Positions 32,876 to 43,315 of a DNA stretch of 64,000 bases are shown here, in pieces (within the stretch, counting starts at the first letter, position 1; every line of letters starts with the position of its first letter). The DNA lies in NCBI GenBank assembly GCA_027924585.1, contig BSBM01000779.1, positions 17,838,001-17,902,000 on the forward strand, given 5' to 3'. The position numbers and the translations under genes were made by a program. The notes beneath the pieces are model-generated. The model did no database searches and was not told the DNA's origin. It saw only the letters and a list, made by a program, of their open reading frames with translations. Source of the DNA: Larix kaempferi (Eukaryota > Streptophyta > Pinopsida > Pinales > Pinaceae).

Positions 32876-33050
32876 CATCAGATGGATGCATTGTATGATC
32901 AGGATGATCATGGATGACGGGATTCTCCAGATGACATGCAGCAGGATGTTGCAGTGATGATGATCAGGATGATCATGTGTACATCAGGATGATGTTTGAT
33001 GAGTATCAGATGATACTTTGTGGCTGTGGATCAGGTTGTGCAGGTAAGCA

Positions 33051-33610
33051 TGTAATTTGTGCCCTGGGATATTTGTAGATGGTCTTTCGAGGTTTTTCCT
33101 ATGGCATGTAATTCGGTGCACTGGGACATCTGGAAAATGTTCTTTCAAGGTTTTGCTTGGGAGGACATGTAATTTGTGCCCTGGGAGATCTGCAGATAGT
33201 CTTTCGAGGTTTTTTCTGTGGCATTGAATTCAGTGCCCTGGGATATCTAGCAGATGCTCTTGCGAGGTTTTTTCCTATGGCATGTAATTTGCTCCTGGTA
33301 GATCTGGATAGGATGAAAAAGGCCTCAGATGCTTCAGCCAGGTTTTTCCATGACCACATGTAATTTGCTCCTGGGAGATCTGGACAGGATGAAAAAGGCC
33401 TTAGATGCTTCAGCCAAGTTTTGTGGTGAGATCAGATGTAATGTGCTCCTAGGAGATCCAACAGGTAGAGCCATGTGCTCGTAACAGCCTGGGATGCTTC
33501 AACCAGGTTTTGTGATGGGTCACATGTAATGTGCTCCTGGGAGATCCTACATGTAGAGCTATGTGCTTGTAATAGCCTAGGATGCTGCAGCCAGGTTTTG
33601 TGACGCACGT
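33051..33610 (+). repeat. 56-61-bp and about 75-80-bp tandem units (copia C 3' region)
   Basis: TGTAATTTGTGCCCTGGGA with CTTTCGAGGTTTT repeats at 33051, 33107, 33168, about 33223 and 33283. Longer units with CTCCTGGGAGATC and CAGCCAGGTTTT follow to about 33610. The reverse complement of the same motif forms the array in B at 13320-13700. Confidence 0.88.
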
Positions 33611-33827
33611 AATAAGTCCTGAGGATTCCACAATATGGCGAGTGATGATGAAGACCTGTAGGTGGTAGGCCTACATCCAGTATGAAAAAGTACTGGCTCT
33701 GTAGAACTTCCTATGACGAGTAGAGTCAGAGATTGGTTGAGATAGAAACAGCAGTGACGATGATGATGACGATGATCCCGAGAAGAAGACTTGTCTAGCA
33801 GATCTGTGTCGAGAAATACCTTCCTAG

Positions 33828-33838
33828 TTAAGAGGGAG
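33828..33838 (+). promoter_or_regulatory. Polypurine tract of copia C
   Basis: TTAAGAGGGAG directly before the 3' LTR. Confidence 0.9.
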
Positions 33839-34436
33839 TGTTGATGTATATGTAACTTCGGAATGTATTTCATCTGTGTATTTTATATATGTTTATTGTA
33901 CCCTTATAAGAGATGTGTTATTCCTCTATAAGGAAGTGTCGTCATGTGGATTGACAAGTGTCGCAAGCTTGTGTACTTGCCGATGGGTTATTAGACCACC
34001 ATGTGTGGTCGGCCCTGAATTATATATAATATCATGTGGATGTATCTAGATAGACAAGTCGGCCCCATAAGGTCACAGGGAAAAAAGGTTAGTATAAATA
34101 GAGATCGGAGATCTCTATTTTACACACTTAGAAAAGTAACTCACTCTCACTCAGAAAGTGGCGCACTAGTGAGGAGGAGGATCATCTGCTATTAGGAGAC
34201 TATCTCAGTGTTATTTGGTTGTAGTTTGGTTGAGCCATTGCTCTCTCTATCTCTGAGGAAGTTGTGGGGTTTTTCACCTTAGGGTTTTCTCCACGGAAAC
34301 TCTGTGTCTCTTGTCTCTTATGCTTTTGATTCTTGTGATGCTTGTCATATTGTGATTTTCATGCATTGATATACTATATATGTTATTCTCTCAGCAAAGA
34401 TCCTAGATTATTATGAATTAATGCTCAAAATCAACA
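33839..34436 (+). repeat. 3' LTR of copia C (598 bp)
   Basis: Same length and termini as 27231-27828, including the TATA/hairpin at 34093-34120. Confidence 0.96.
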
Positions 34437-34649
34437 TGATGATGATGATGATGATGTTGATGATGATGAGGATGATGATGATGATCATATTCATCATCGC
34501 CATCATCATCATCTTCATCTTTGTACTCATCTTCATCATCATCCACCATCTTCATTATCATCATCATCATCATCATCTTCGTCATCATCTTCGTCATCAT
34601 CATCATCATCATCAATGATGATGATGAAGATGATGACGATGATAATGAA

Positions 34650-34682
<33 letters not shown>

Positions 34683-34776
34683 GATGATGATGATGATGAT
34701 GATGAATATGATGACAAAGATGTTGTTGATGATGATGATGATGAAGAATATGATGATGATGAGGATCATGATGAGG
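34437..34776. repeat. GAT/ATC trinucleotide array, right part
   Basis: Continuation of 26050-27230 after element C. GAT-type to about 34485, ATC-type 34486-34612, then GAT-type to 34776. The switch at about 34600-34630 is a near-perfect palindrome of ATC and GAT triplets. Confidence 0.95.
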
Positions 34777-36370
34777 GGTTCATAATTAGTATTTATCGTT
34801 TGGATTCATGTCATGCTTTTAGAGTCACTCAAATTCCATTAAAGTCACTCAAATTTTGTCGAGGACAACTGAATCTCATCATCAAATACGTCATACGGTG
34901 CATCAACATCATCGTCATCCTCATTTTCATCGTCATTTTCATCCTCATTATCATTGTCATCGTCATCATCATCAACAACAACAAGTATATAATCAACAAC
35001 ATCATCATTCTCATCATCGTTATGGCCACTCATATGTCATTAGGGTTCATCATCACTCATCTCCATTTGGATTCATGTCATTTTTTTAGCGTCACTCAAA
35101 TTTTATTCAGGTCACTCAAATGGTTTTGAGGACAAGTGAATGTCATCGTCAAGTATGAAAAACATTGCATCAACATCAACATCATAATTGTTGTCATGAT
35201 CATCATCATCAACATCAAAATCAACAAGTACATCATCAACAACATCATGGCCATCGTCGTCCTATTCAATGAGTACATCATCGACCACATCATTGTCATC
35301 ATAGTTGATAGGGTCACACATATGCCACTATGGTTCGTCATCAGTCATTACCATTTTTGTTCAAGTCATGTTGTTACAGGCACTCAAATTCCATTAAGGT
35401 CACTCAAATATCGTCAGTGAAAATTGAATGTCATTAGAGTCAATTAGGTGATATTAGTATGTCACTCAAATGTCGTTACAGAAATTTAGGTTTCATTAGG
35501 ATCAATCAGTGTTTGGAAGTATTATTACATGCATCATCATCATGGACATCGACATTGTTATCAACATCATCATTAATGTCATATGGTACATCAACATCAT
35601 CTTCATCATCATCCTCGTTGTCATCATCATCGTCATCATCAAGTACATCATCAACAAAATCATCATCATCATTGTCATTATGGTAAGTCATATGCCATTA
35701 GTGTTCATAATCACTAATCACCATTAGGATTCATGTCATGTAATTGTTAGGGTCATTTACATGGCGTTATAATCATTTATGTGATAGTTGGGTCATTTAG
35801 ATACCGTTACAAACATTTAAGTTCCATTAATATCAATTAGGATCTAGAAGTGATACGATATGCATAATCATCGTTGACATCAACATCATCATCATACAAT
35901 AAATCAACATCATCGTCATCATCATAGTCATCAAGTACATCATTGTAATGATCGATATAATTGTGATAATAAGGACCAAGGAGCGCTACATCCTTACAAG
36001 AAAGGATGATATAGTCTTATAATTATCAAACCATATCCATAAGCTCCATCATAATTACCATAATGCATCATCGTCATGTTTTTAGGGTCAATCGGCTACC
36101 ATTAGGGTCTATCAAATGTTGCTGGAAAAACTCAAATTCCATTAGATCAATTTATGTGACATTAAGGTAATTTAACCCTCATTAGGATCAATCAAGATCC
36201 AAAAGTGCCATGATTATGATAATTTAGGTTTCACTACAATAAATCAAGATCCAAAAGTACTATCACATGAATCATGATCATTGGCATTGATATCATCGCC
36301 ATCATAACCATCATCATCAACACCATACATGAGTACATAAACATAATCATCATCATCATTGGCATCTGAT
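34777..36370. repeat. Decayed higher-order repeat of 270-370 bp units
   Basis: The landmark GGATTCATGTCAT and the following GTCACTCAAATTCCATTA blocks recur at about 34802, 35069, 35360, 35727 and (weakly) 36070. Each is followed by CATCATCATC or CAACATCATC runs and AAGTACATCATCAACAA. The microsatellite is thus embedded in a longer, diverging tandem unit. No coding frame. Confidence 0.75.
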
Positions 36371-36375
36371 CATAG

Positions 36376-36845
36376 CACTAGTACAAAATGAGAGATAAGT
36401 GACAAAAAAAACGACCAAAATCTGCATATAAATGACCACTTTTGAGTTGGTGACCACTGGTAGCAAATTAATGGTCATATATCATGCAACCAAAAATTGG
36501 ATCATATTTAGCTTGGTTATTTATACCTTATCTTGTGGTCATATATTTGGTCGTATATTTGGTCATTAATTTGCTAATATATTTGGTCAATAATTGTCAC
36601 AATTAATGACCACATTTTTTGTCAAGTGATAAATGACCGCTAATTTGCTACCAGCGATTGCCAACTCAAAAGTGGTCATTTATATGCATATTTTGGTCAA
36701 TTTTTTGGTCACTTATCTCTTATGTTGTACTGGTGGTCATTTATATACAAATTTTGGTAATTTTTTAAGTCATTTATCTCTTTTTAGTGGGTCGTTTATA
36801 TGCAAATTTTGGTCATTTTTTTAGTCATTTATCTCTTTTTAGTGG
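36376..36845. mobile_element. CACTA-like foldback element (MITE)
   Basis: Left end CACTAGTACAAAATGAGAGA at 36376. The reverse complement of the right arm ending at 36735 reads CACCAGTACAACATAAGAGA. The arms pair for about 100 bases (GATAAGTGAC, CATATAAATGACCACTTTTG and so on). Two further partial copies of the right end follow to 36845, the last reading CACTAAAAAGAG on the minus strand. No transposase. A matching 3-bp target duplication was not found at either right end, so the exact right border is uncertain. Confidence 0.7.
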
Positions 36846-36860
36846 TTTCAGAATATAAAT

Positions 36861-36931
36861 AGGGCACGGAGGAATCGAACCACCAACCTCCTACCTATAA
36901 GGAAGGTGCTCTACCATTGAGATAACACCCT
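36861..36931 (-). tRNA. tRNA-like gene, anticodon UAU by inspection (Ile?)
   Basis: The minus strand folds as a cloverleaf of 71 bases. Acceptor AGGGTGT pairs with GTGCCCT (three G-U pairs). The D arm is TCTC-AATGGTA-GAGC, the anticodon arm CCTTC-CTTATAG-GTAGG, the variable loop AGGTT, and the T arm GGTGG-TTCGATT-CCTCC, with discriminator A. The A and B boxes are good. There is a T-T mismatch in both the anticodon and T stems and one in the D stem, so it may be a decaying organelle-derived copy or a tRNA pseudogene. No intron, unlike ordinary plant nuclear tRNA-Ile(UAU). Confidence 0.6.
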
Positions 36932-37278
36932 TAAATAAAATTCATTATGGGTCGTGCACATTGCAGTTACTATGAATACTCTATATTAGAATTTAGAGTG
37001 GATTTGCAGTGAAAAATTGGGAATCTTTCTTTGTTCGTTTAAATCAAAAGCACGCAGATTCATTGTGATGAGTTATGAGAAGTCTCTACAATGTTTCTTG
37101 ATAATAAACCCCTACAAATCTTACAACTAGTGAATTAATTTGTTGCTCTAGTGGTGCATTTTTTAGTAGCATTTAACAACATGTATCACTCAAGTAGCCC
37201 ATAAAGATGTCTTCATAATCCTATATGCGGGAATGAATAAGTTCATGCCATGTGGTATCAATCAGTGACTCTAACTAA
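36932..37278. other. Unassigned DNA
   Basis: Would be internal sequence of the short LTR-like element if that element is real. Nothing else seen. Confidence 0.4.
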
Positions 37279-37540
37279 GCTTTGATACCATATCATGGAA
37301 ATCGAAAACAAAGAAATCAAGATAAACTAGGAAGAGTTATTCATATTGCATAAATGAGAAAGTGAAAGCTTTCTTATAAAGGGTTAGAATCTAGTTAAGT
37401 CAATCCACTCTATGAATGTGGGAAAGACTGAGAAACACAATGAAATGAAATAAAGCATAAAATATTATGAAGTTGAAGTGACTTTATTAATGTCTAATTT
37501 GACCATAATAATCTGAGATTTAGTTAAACACTCCCCCTCG
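37279..37540 (-). mobile_element. Short LTR-like segment with PBS and PPT on opposite sides (TRIM-like)
   Basis: On the minus strand a purine tract GAGGGGGAG (about 37531-37539) is followed by TGTTTAACTAAATC. About 235 bases later comes TGGTATCAAAGC (37279-37290), a primer-site-like string one base off TGGTATCAGAGC. An LTR with a PPT before it and a PBS after it is expected in a tandem element array joined through a shared LTR. No second LTR copy was found nearby. Confidence 0.45.
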
Positions 37541-38215
37541 TCCTCTACTTTTATTTCCACTTGTGATGTCGATGTGGAGATAGGGCCTTGCACTTCATAG
37601 TGTTTGCCTAGCTCTTGTTCTTCTCATTCTTTTATTGTCATTTATATCTTTCGCATTTTGATAACATTTTCAATCTAGGATTTCTGAGTCCCACAGATCT
37701 CTTATTGGAGGATTTATGAGCATTTAAAACTATCTTATATTATCCTATCTTACAGAACAAAAAATGAGAAGAGTACAAAAGACTACTAGTTGTTTCAAGA
37801 TAATTATTAAGTCTGATTTGTACTCAAAAATCATTTCTGTTGGCATTAGAGTAACAGGCATGCTCACTACCCCATAGTTAAATGACAAAAACACACAGAC
37901 GTGATAGTTTTGGCATTTGCTACACATCATTCATATTTTGTAACATCACATGAAGGCCACAATAGCTGATCTCAGCTTTTAGTGTTATATGACCTGAGAT
38001 TAACTAAACTCATGTCTTATATAAAATTTTGAAAATCGCAAATCAATTTTGTCCCATTCCTTAGTCATCAACGATCATGCTTGTTTATTGTGCCTAAATT
38101 TGCTTTTGTAATAACTTTTTCATAAATGCTAACAACAGTAGCAAGAAGTTTGGCATACACCATCTTTTAAAATTAGCACGAGCTCTACAAAATTCAAATA
38201 CACATAAAAGCATAC
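37541..38215. other. Unassigned; expected to hold the last exon of the transporter pseudogene
   Basis: The exon ending at 38216 has a donor-like GTATGC, so a C-terminal exon should lie below it. I could not recognise one in this stretch. Confidence 0.4.
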
Positions 38216-40603
38216 CTTGATTGATGCTTTTGAGTTTTTTGTAGCAACATCAATGGGCAATTGATTCATGGCCCACCCATCCTTCACCTTCATGTAGTTA
38301 TACATTACCACACCACAAAGAGATGCATCCAAACAACAGTTTTCCAGCATAAGGGACACATTCAGACAACATTACATTTTGAAATAGAATCATATACATT
38401 TGTATGTCAGAAGCATGTATATTACCAATAACATATCCAATTATGTTGAGGCCTATGATTTATGACTCTGGAAATACTACTGTTGAAAGCGCAATCAATA
38501 TCCAATCCTTTAGAACACCAACCACTCTAACAGTGACTGCTCCAGTTCTCCCAATTACAAGAAAAATGGAGAAGTTTAGTGCCAATGCACAAAGAACATT
38601 TGAGAAAAAAATCCAAAAATTGAACTGTAACTGCTGAACCTCCATTGTTGGTTGCTCCAACAAATACCAAGGGACAAAAAGAAATAGGAAACTACAAAAT
38701 ACAAAGAAAAAGTTAAGATGATAGAGGGGACGAAACAATGTTAATTTAAGAAAACAATTATAAGGAAAATAAACAGGATAACAGTTTCAAGAGTTTTGTC
38801 ATTTAGTATTGCATAGAAAACCCAAGACTGAAAAAGAGACAAAAAAACATTATGTAATGAATATCAGCTAAGCATGGAATTAACCTCCACCCATCATGGT
38901 AAACTGGAAAAACAGGAAGATGCATAAAGGTATATATCTAAGAAGCATTTAGCAAAATGCTAAGCATGACGATTAATTTCTTTGCATATTGATGATTTAA
39001 AATTTCTCTATGTATGACAGATGAGTTTATTAAGGGTACATGGTTGACAAATTTAAATTATTAAGAATATGCAGAACTCAAAACAAACATGGGAATACTA
39101 TGATTATGCACAAATCTCAAGCTACAAAGCCTCAAGCACCTCTATGGACACACCAAATGTGCATGTCAAGGTAAATTTGCTAAGTTTTTTATACCTCTTT
39201 AAAAGGTTATCTGTAGTTCTATCAACATTTGTTAAGACTGATTTTCCAGATTGACGATAACTCTGTATGAAATCCAAGGACTAGGAAATCTATGATATGA
39301 GCATAGATAAACATCCCAAATAAACAAACAAATGATATCAAAGGCCAAAGCATAAAGACAGACATTAGCAGTCACATAAGAAGACAAAAAGAAACAACAT
39401 CACAATATAATCAGATGAAACTTTATCACAATAGCAGCTACTTTGGTATCACTATTTTTTGTAAAAAGGTTAAAATTTAAAGCGACAGTCATGTGGCTCA
39501 TAAACCATAGAATAAGATAAGCATGCCATATGCAATTATTTGTTTTTAAAGAATATGTTTCCTTAATTGGCTATTTTAGATCATGCTATAAATTATAATA
39601 GCATAACTTGAAAAAATCCCTTTTTCCAAGTAGCAAACACTTGAAAATATTCATAATTGGATGTTCAGTTGAAAACACAATACCTGCAAGGAGCTATGTA
39701 ATACAAACTGGTGATTGGATTTAAGATCAACCCCTTTTTATGAAGTACTTGAGTTAATACCAATCGAAGAGCTTATGCAAATATGCTTGTAACCTGGTAA
39801 ACCGTTCCAACTATGTTGAAATGAATCTCTCCATATGAAGAAACAACAACTCCAATACTTACTACTAGCATATTGAGGAATAAATGACATCTTAGTTTGT
39901 CAGTACCACAGATAACAACCATCAGGAAGGTTGCAACTGGAACTGCAAAGGTACAGATTAAGGACTTTCAGAGAGAATTTCATAAAGTAATTTGATCTGA
40001 GAGCAATTGCAAAGGTAAATGAAAAAATTGAATTTTCAAAATAGAAAATATACAGTATTGGATACATACTCAGGGCTTTTAGCATCTGAATGAAGGACAC
40101 TGAAATATGAAGATATGCAGTATTGCCAAACCTAGAAATAGCAACAGATATAAGATCAGAAACTATAGAAATGGATAGTACCATTTTATGACTACCTAAT
40201 GCATTGCTCTAGAGTCTCTGCAGTAACTTTCTTTTCAGTTAGGCCTCAATCAAATAGCATCCACAAAGACATTTATAGAAAACATGAATTTTAATGGTAG
40301 TGTAAAATTGTAAATATCTATCTAGAGAATATTGAAATTTATGGAATTTTCTGCAAGTTAATTTTTATTCTACTTTGCCATACTGATATAAATTGTATTA
40401 TTTAAAAACACTTACCATAGACTTGATGTAAAGAAAGCGTTGATTGGAACAACACAAGTTTCATATCTAAAATATGCAATTAAGGTAAGCTTTATGGAAA
40501 GAAAAGGTCAAATGCTAAATATTAAACGAATCAAAAATACTAAGTGAACCTGACTTTGTAGAAATTCTTACATTTCAAATGAGATATTGACCGGAGTTAC
40601 AAC
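38216..40603 (-). pseudogene. Sugar-phosphate/nucleotide-sugar translocator (TPT/NST family) pseudogene
   Basis: Six exons on the minus strand, all with GT-AG or near-consensus borders: 40572-40603 (VVTPVNISFE), 40416-40466 (YETCVVPINAFFTSSLW), 40070-40131 (FGNTAYLHISVSFIQMLKAL), 39684-39942, 38426-38691 and 38216-38322 (CGVVMYNYMKVKD). Joined phases are consistent. The order and motifs (GRTGAVTVR, VLKDWILIALSTV) match the multi-pass Golgi/endomembrane translocators of the Arabidopsis At1g48230/At3g17430 group as I recall it, usually about 370 residues; about 260 are covered here. Lesions: TAA for Glu at 39773-39775, TAA after FPES at 38460-38462, and the acceptor of the last exon reads GCAT instead of GCAG (38323). 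The N-terminal exons with the first membrane helices are absent up to the gypsy element. A once-real host gene, now dead. Confidence 0.88.
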
Positions 40604-42544
40604 CTGCACAATTAGCAACCACCAAATTAGGTCCCGACCTGGAAAATAATCACAAATAAATGATTCGATAACCTTAGTAAATCCTAAATAAAATGCAAAA
40701 ACACACAACCACAAGTACCTAAAGAAAGTAGGAAACTCATACAATAATAAAAAAGTATATCTATTATTTCTGTACACAATTTTCTATGGAACTCGGTCGC
40801 ATTGATTCCAAAACACAATCAAATTGAATATAAATCAAGCAATATTAGCAAACTGACTGAAATTCTGTGTTTTTTATTCTTAGTGGACAGAACAAGTATA
40901 TATAATTTAGAAATTAGAAGGAAAAAAGGACTCCATCCCTTATTATAGATGCAGTCTTTCATTATCCAATCTTAATGATGGTCCTTGAAAACCTATGATC
41001 CTGCAATCTTCATTATGCAAAAAGGTTAAAATACCTTGTTTTAATTTTATTGCTGAGTGGGACTTCCCATATCCAGATTATTGATCTTATAGAAGCTATT
41101 TATGCCTTACACTTCATTTTCTAAGGATTTCTATAGAATCAGTGAATGAGAAAGGAAGGGCTTGAGCCAATGCCAAATATCCAATGAGTAGCATTCTGCC
41201 ATTTCCTTCAATACTTAACTTTATAAGCCTATAAGGTTTCCATTCTCTAAGATCCAGATATTCCATTGTTGCAAAGAGATCATTTAAAATAGCATTAACC
41301 AAGTATGAAATATATTATGTATTGGTGTGGCAATCAACCATAACTCTTAACTAAACTGTATAAATCATAAAACTCTAGCATTATAGAGGAGCACCCTGGT
41401 AAGACAAGTGATAGTCCCTTGGGTCTCTTCTATTGAAATAGAAAATTTCAGCAAGTCTGATCTGGACTTTATGCATGGTCCAAGTGTTCAGAGTAAGGCA
41501 TACAGTTATCACACACAACTTAGGCTAACATTTACCTTCAGATACCAACAATAAACATGCAATGTCATGGTATGTATTTCGTGCTTCTCAGTTGATATAA
41601 ATCATAAATATTGCCTTTGTTCCTATTATATAATCTTCCCAGTAATGCCTCTCATTATGAATCTGAGTTGTAACAGACCATATTGAATGCCCTCAAGTCA
41701 AAGTTTCTCTTCTGCCAATAGTATTTCTTCAACTTGCAATAAAATTTAACAACTCATTTAAGTGTTTGACAAGGGCGCTTCAATATGTCACGCTACAGCT
41801 GCATACAATCATGAGCAGTGTTGGTCACTCTATATGCCAGTTAATTAAAGCTAACACACGGAATGGTCAATAAAAATTGTCAAACCCAAGAAGGTCTTTT
41901 ATTTCAAAGGCAATAAGCACAGTCTATGCATATACAGATCAAGCAGTTGATTTGTAAATAATGTTCCTACCTATGTGTCCAACCAACTCATTCCCTAAGA
42001 ACACTAATCTAATTCACACATCTAAGAATCCAAAGTGAAACAACTTCCCTATAGAAATCAACCTAGCAATTTAATGATCTAATGATGAAATGAAACTAGA
42101 TTACTTTTGAAAGAAGTTAAATCCTATAATTATCAAACTACAACATTCAATCTTTACCAAAATGATCTATCCAGTAACTACTGTAATTCCACCATTAATT
42201 GTCTAATCTATGAATGTAAATGAAGATACAACAGCAACCAGAATTAAAACACAAGCTTGAACTCTAACTGATAATTACTGGAAAGCCTAGAAAGCATAAA
42301 CAACTAGAAGATAATTGGAATTGAGTTTGAGTGTCACGGCTGATTAAAACACACATGCAATTAAGTAAATTATCCTACATAGTCGACTGCCACACCACTT
42401 TGTAACATCTATTCAAGATGCAATTATAAACTACCAGAAAGGGAAGCTAAACTCTATTACAGCTACCAATAATGTCTGCAATAATTCCACACTACACAAC
42501 TGAAGTAAAACTAAACTACTCTACCTCCTTAAATCGGCTATCTC
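40604..42544. other. Unassigned; upstream of the transporter exons
   Basis: I searched the minus strand for the missing N-terminal exons (YNKWV, SPKYF, LTMIHMGF-type motifs) and found none. A minus-strand frame at 41114-41302 has no recognisable domain. Confidence 0.5.
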
Positions 42545-43269
42545 TGTGAGAAGGTGGGCCCTGGCCTTCTAACAGAGACGCTGAGAGTCACAACAAATTA
42601 ATACACAGAAATGAAGAACTCTGCTCTCATATTACTGATGGAAGATCGTAAATATCAGTGCTTTGTTACAGGTTACACAAGTAATGATTGTCCAACCCCA
42701 GGCTATGAGAGCCTTCTGGAATTTATACAAAGGAAATACAGTTTCAGATCCACTAAAGTCGTGCAGCAATGAAGATCTCTGATCTTCATGCTATGGAGTT
42801 ACAACTAACTAATACAGTGTATTAAACAGGGTTGTTAATTCTGAAAGATGTTGTTGCTTTGATAGTTAATGAATCAATAGACTCAACAGCTGGAACGCCA
42901 CCTGTCTATCGCAGCTAGGATTTGCTTCAATGGAATCCGTTATAGTGGGGATCTGATACAGCTTGCATGGAGAATGCACTGTCCCTTGGAGTATGAAGAA
43001 TTAGGCTTGATGAGTAACAGTTGGCACTGCTGGGCTGATACACCTGCGCTTTAGATTTGAACTAAATAAACTCACAATTGTTAGCATAAACCAAAGGTTA
43101 GGATTCAAATCTTCACAATCATAGGCATAAACATAAATAAGGCAATAACAAATTATACCTATCAATATCATTTATTGATTTGGGAAAGACATGGATATAT
43201 CTCTTGAAAGTAGGATGGAATTAGGGTGTAATAAAGGTGGCCAAAAAGGGGCATTTCCTGAACCCAACA
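42545..43269 (-). repeat. 3' LTR of the gypsy element (left border tentative)
   Basis: Starts TGTTGGGTTCAGG right after the purine tract. It has a TATA-like TATAAAT (plus strand 42722-42728) and probably ends CACCTTCTCACA at 42545, about 725 bp. No second LTR copy is in the window to confirm the left border. Confidence 0.65.
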
Positions 43270-43280
43270 TCTCCCCCCAA
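43270..43280 (-). promoter_or_regulatory. Polypurine tract of the gypsy element
   Basis: TTGGGGGGAGA on the minus strand, directly before TGTTGGG. Confidence 0.8.
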
Positions 43281-43315
43281 CTATCCAATTGCATGTCCTC
43301 ATGCAACAAAATCCC

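Larger units (their letters stand above)
27231..34436 (+). mobile_element. Copia element C, plus strand, same family as B
   Basis: A 7206-bp Ty1/copia element with two 598-bp LTRs (TGTTGATG...AATCAACA), PBS TGGTATCAGAGC at 27829-27840, PPT TTAAGAGGGAG at 33828-33838, and flanks TGATG. Internal order: leader, Gag, protease, integrase, linker, intron-like segment, RT (with internal deletion), RNase H, 1.5 kb of tandem repeats. The LTRs differ at about 35 of 598 positions by my count (near 6%). LTR, PPT and coding similarity place it with B, in opposite orientation. Frameshifts, the RT deletion and altered catalytic residues show it is non-autonomous. Confidence 0.96.

Noticed and set aside
41114-41302. 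62-codon minus-strand frame upstream of the transporter exons
   Set aside because: It does not match the missing N-terminal helices of the translocator or any family I know.
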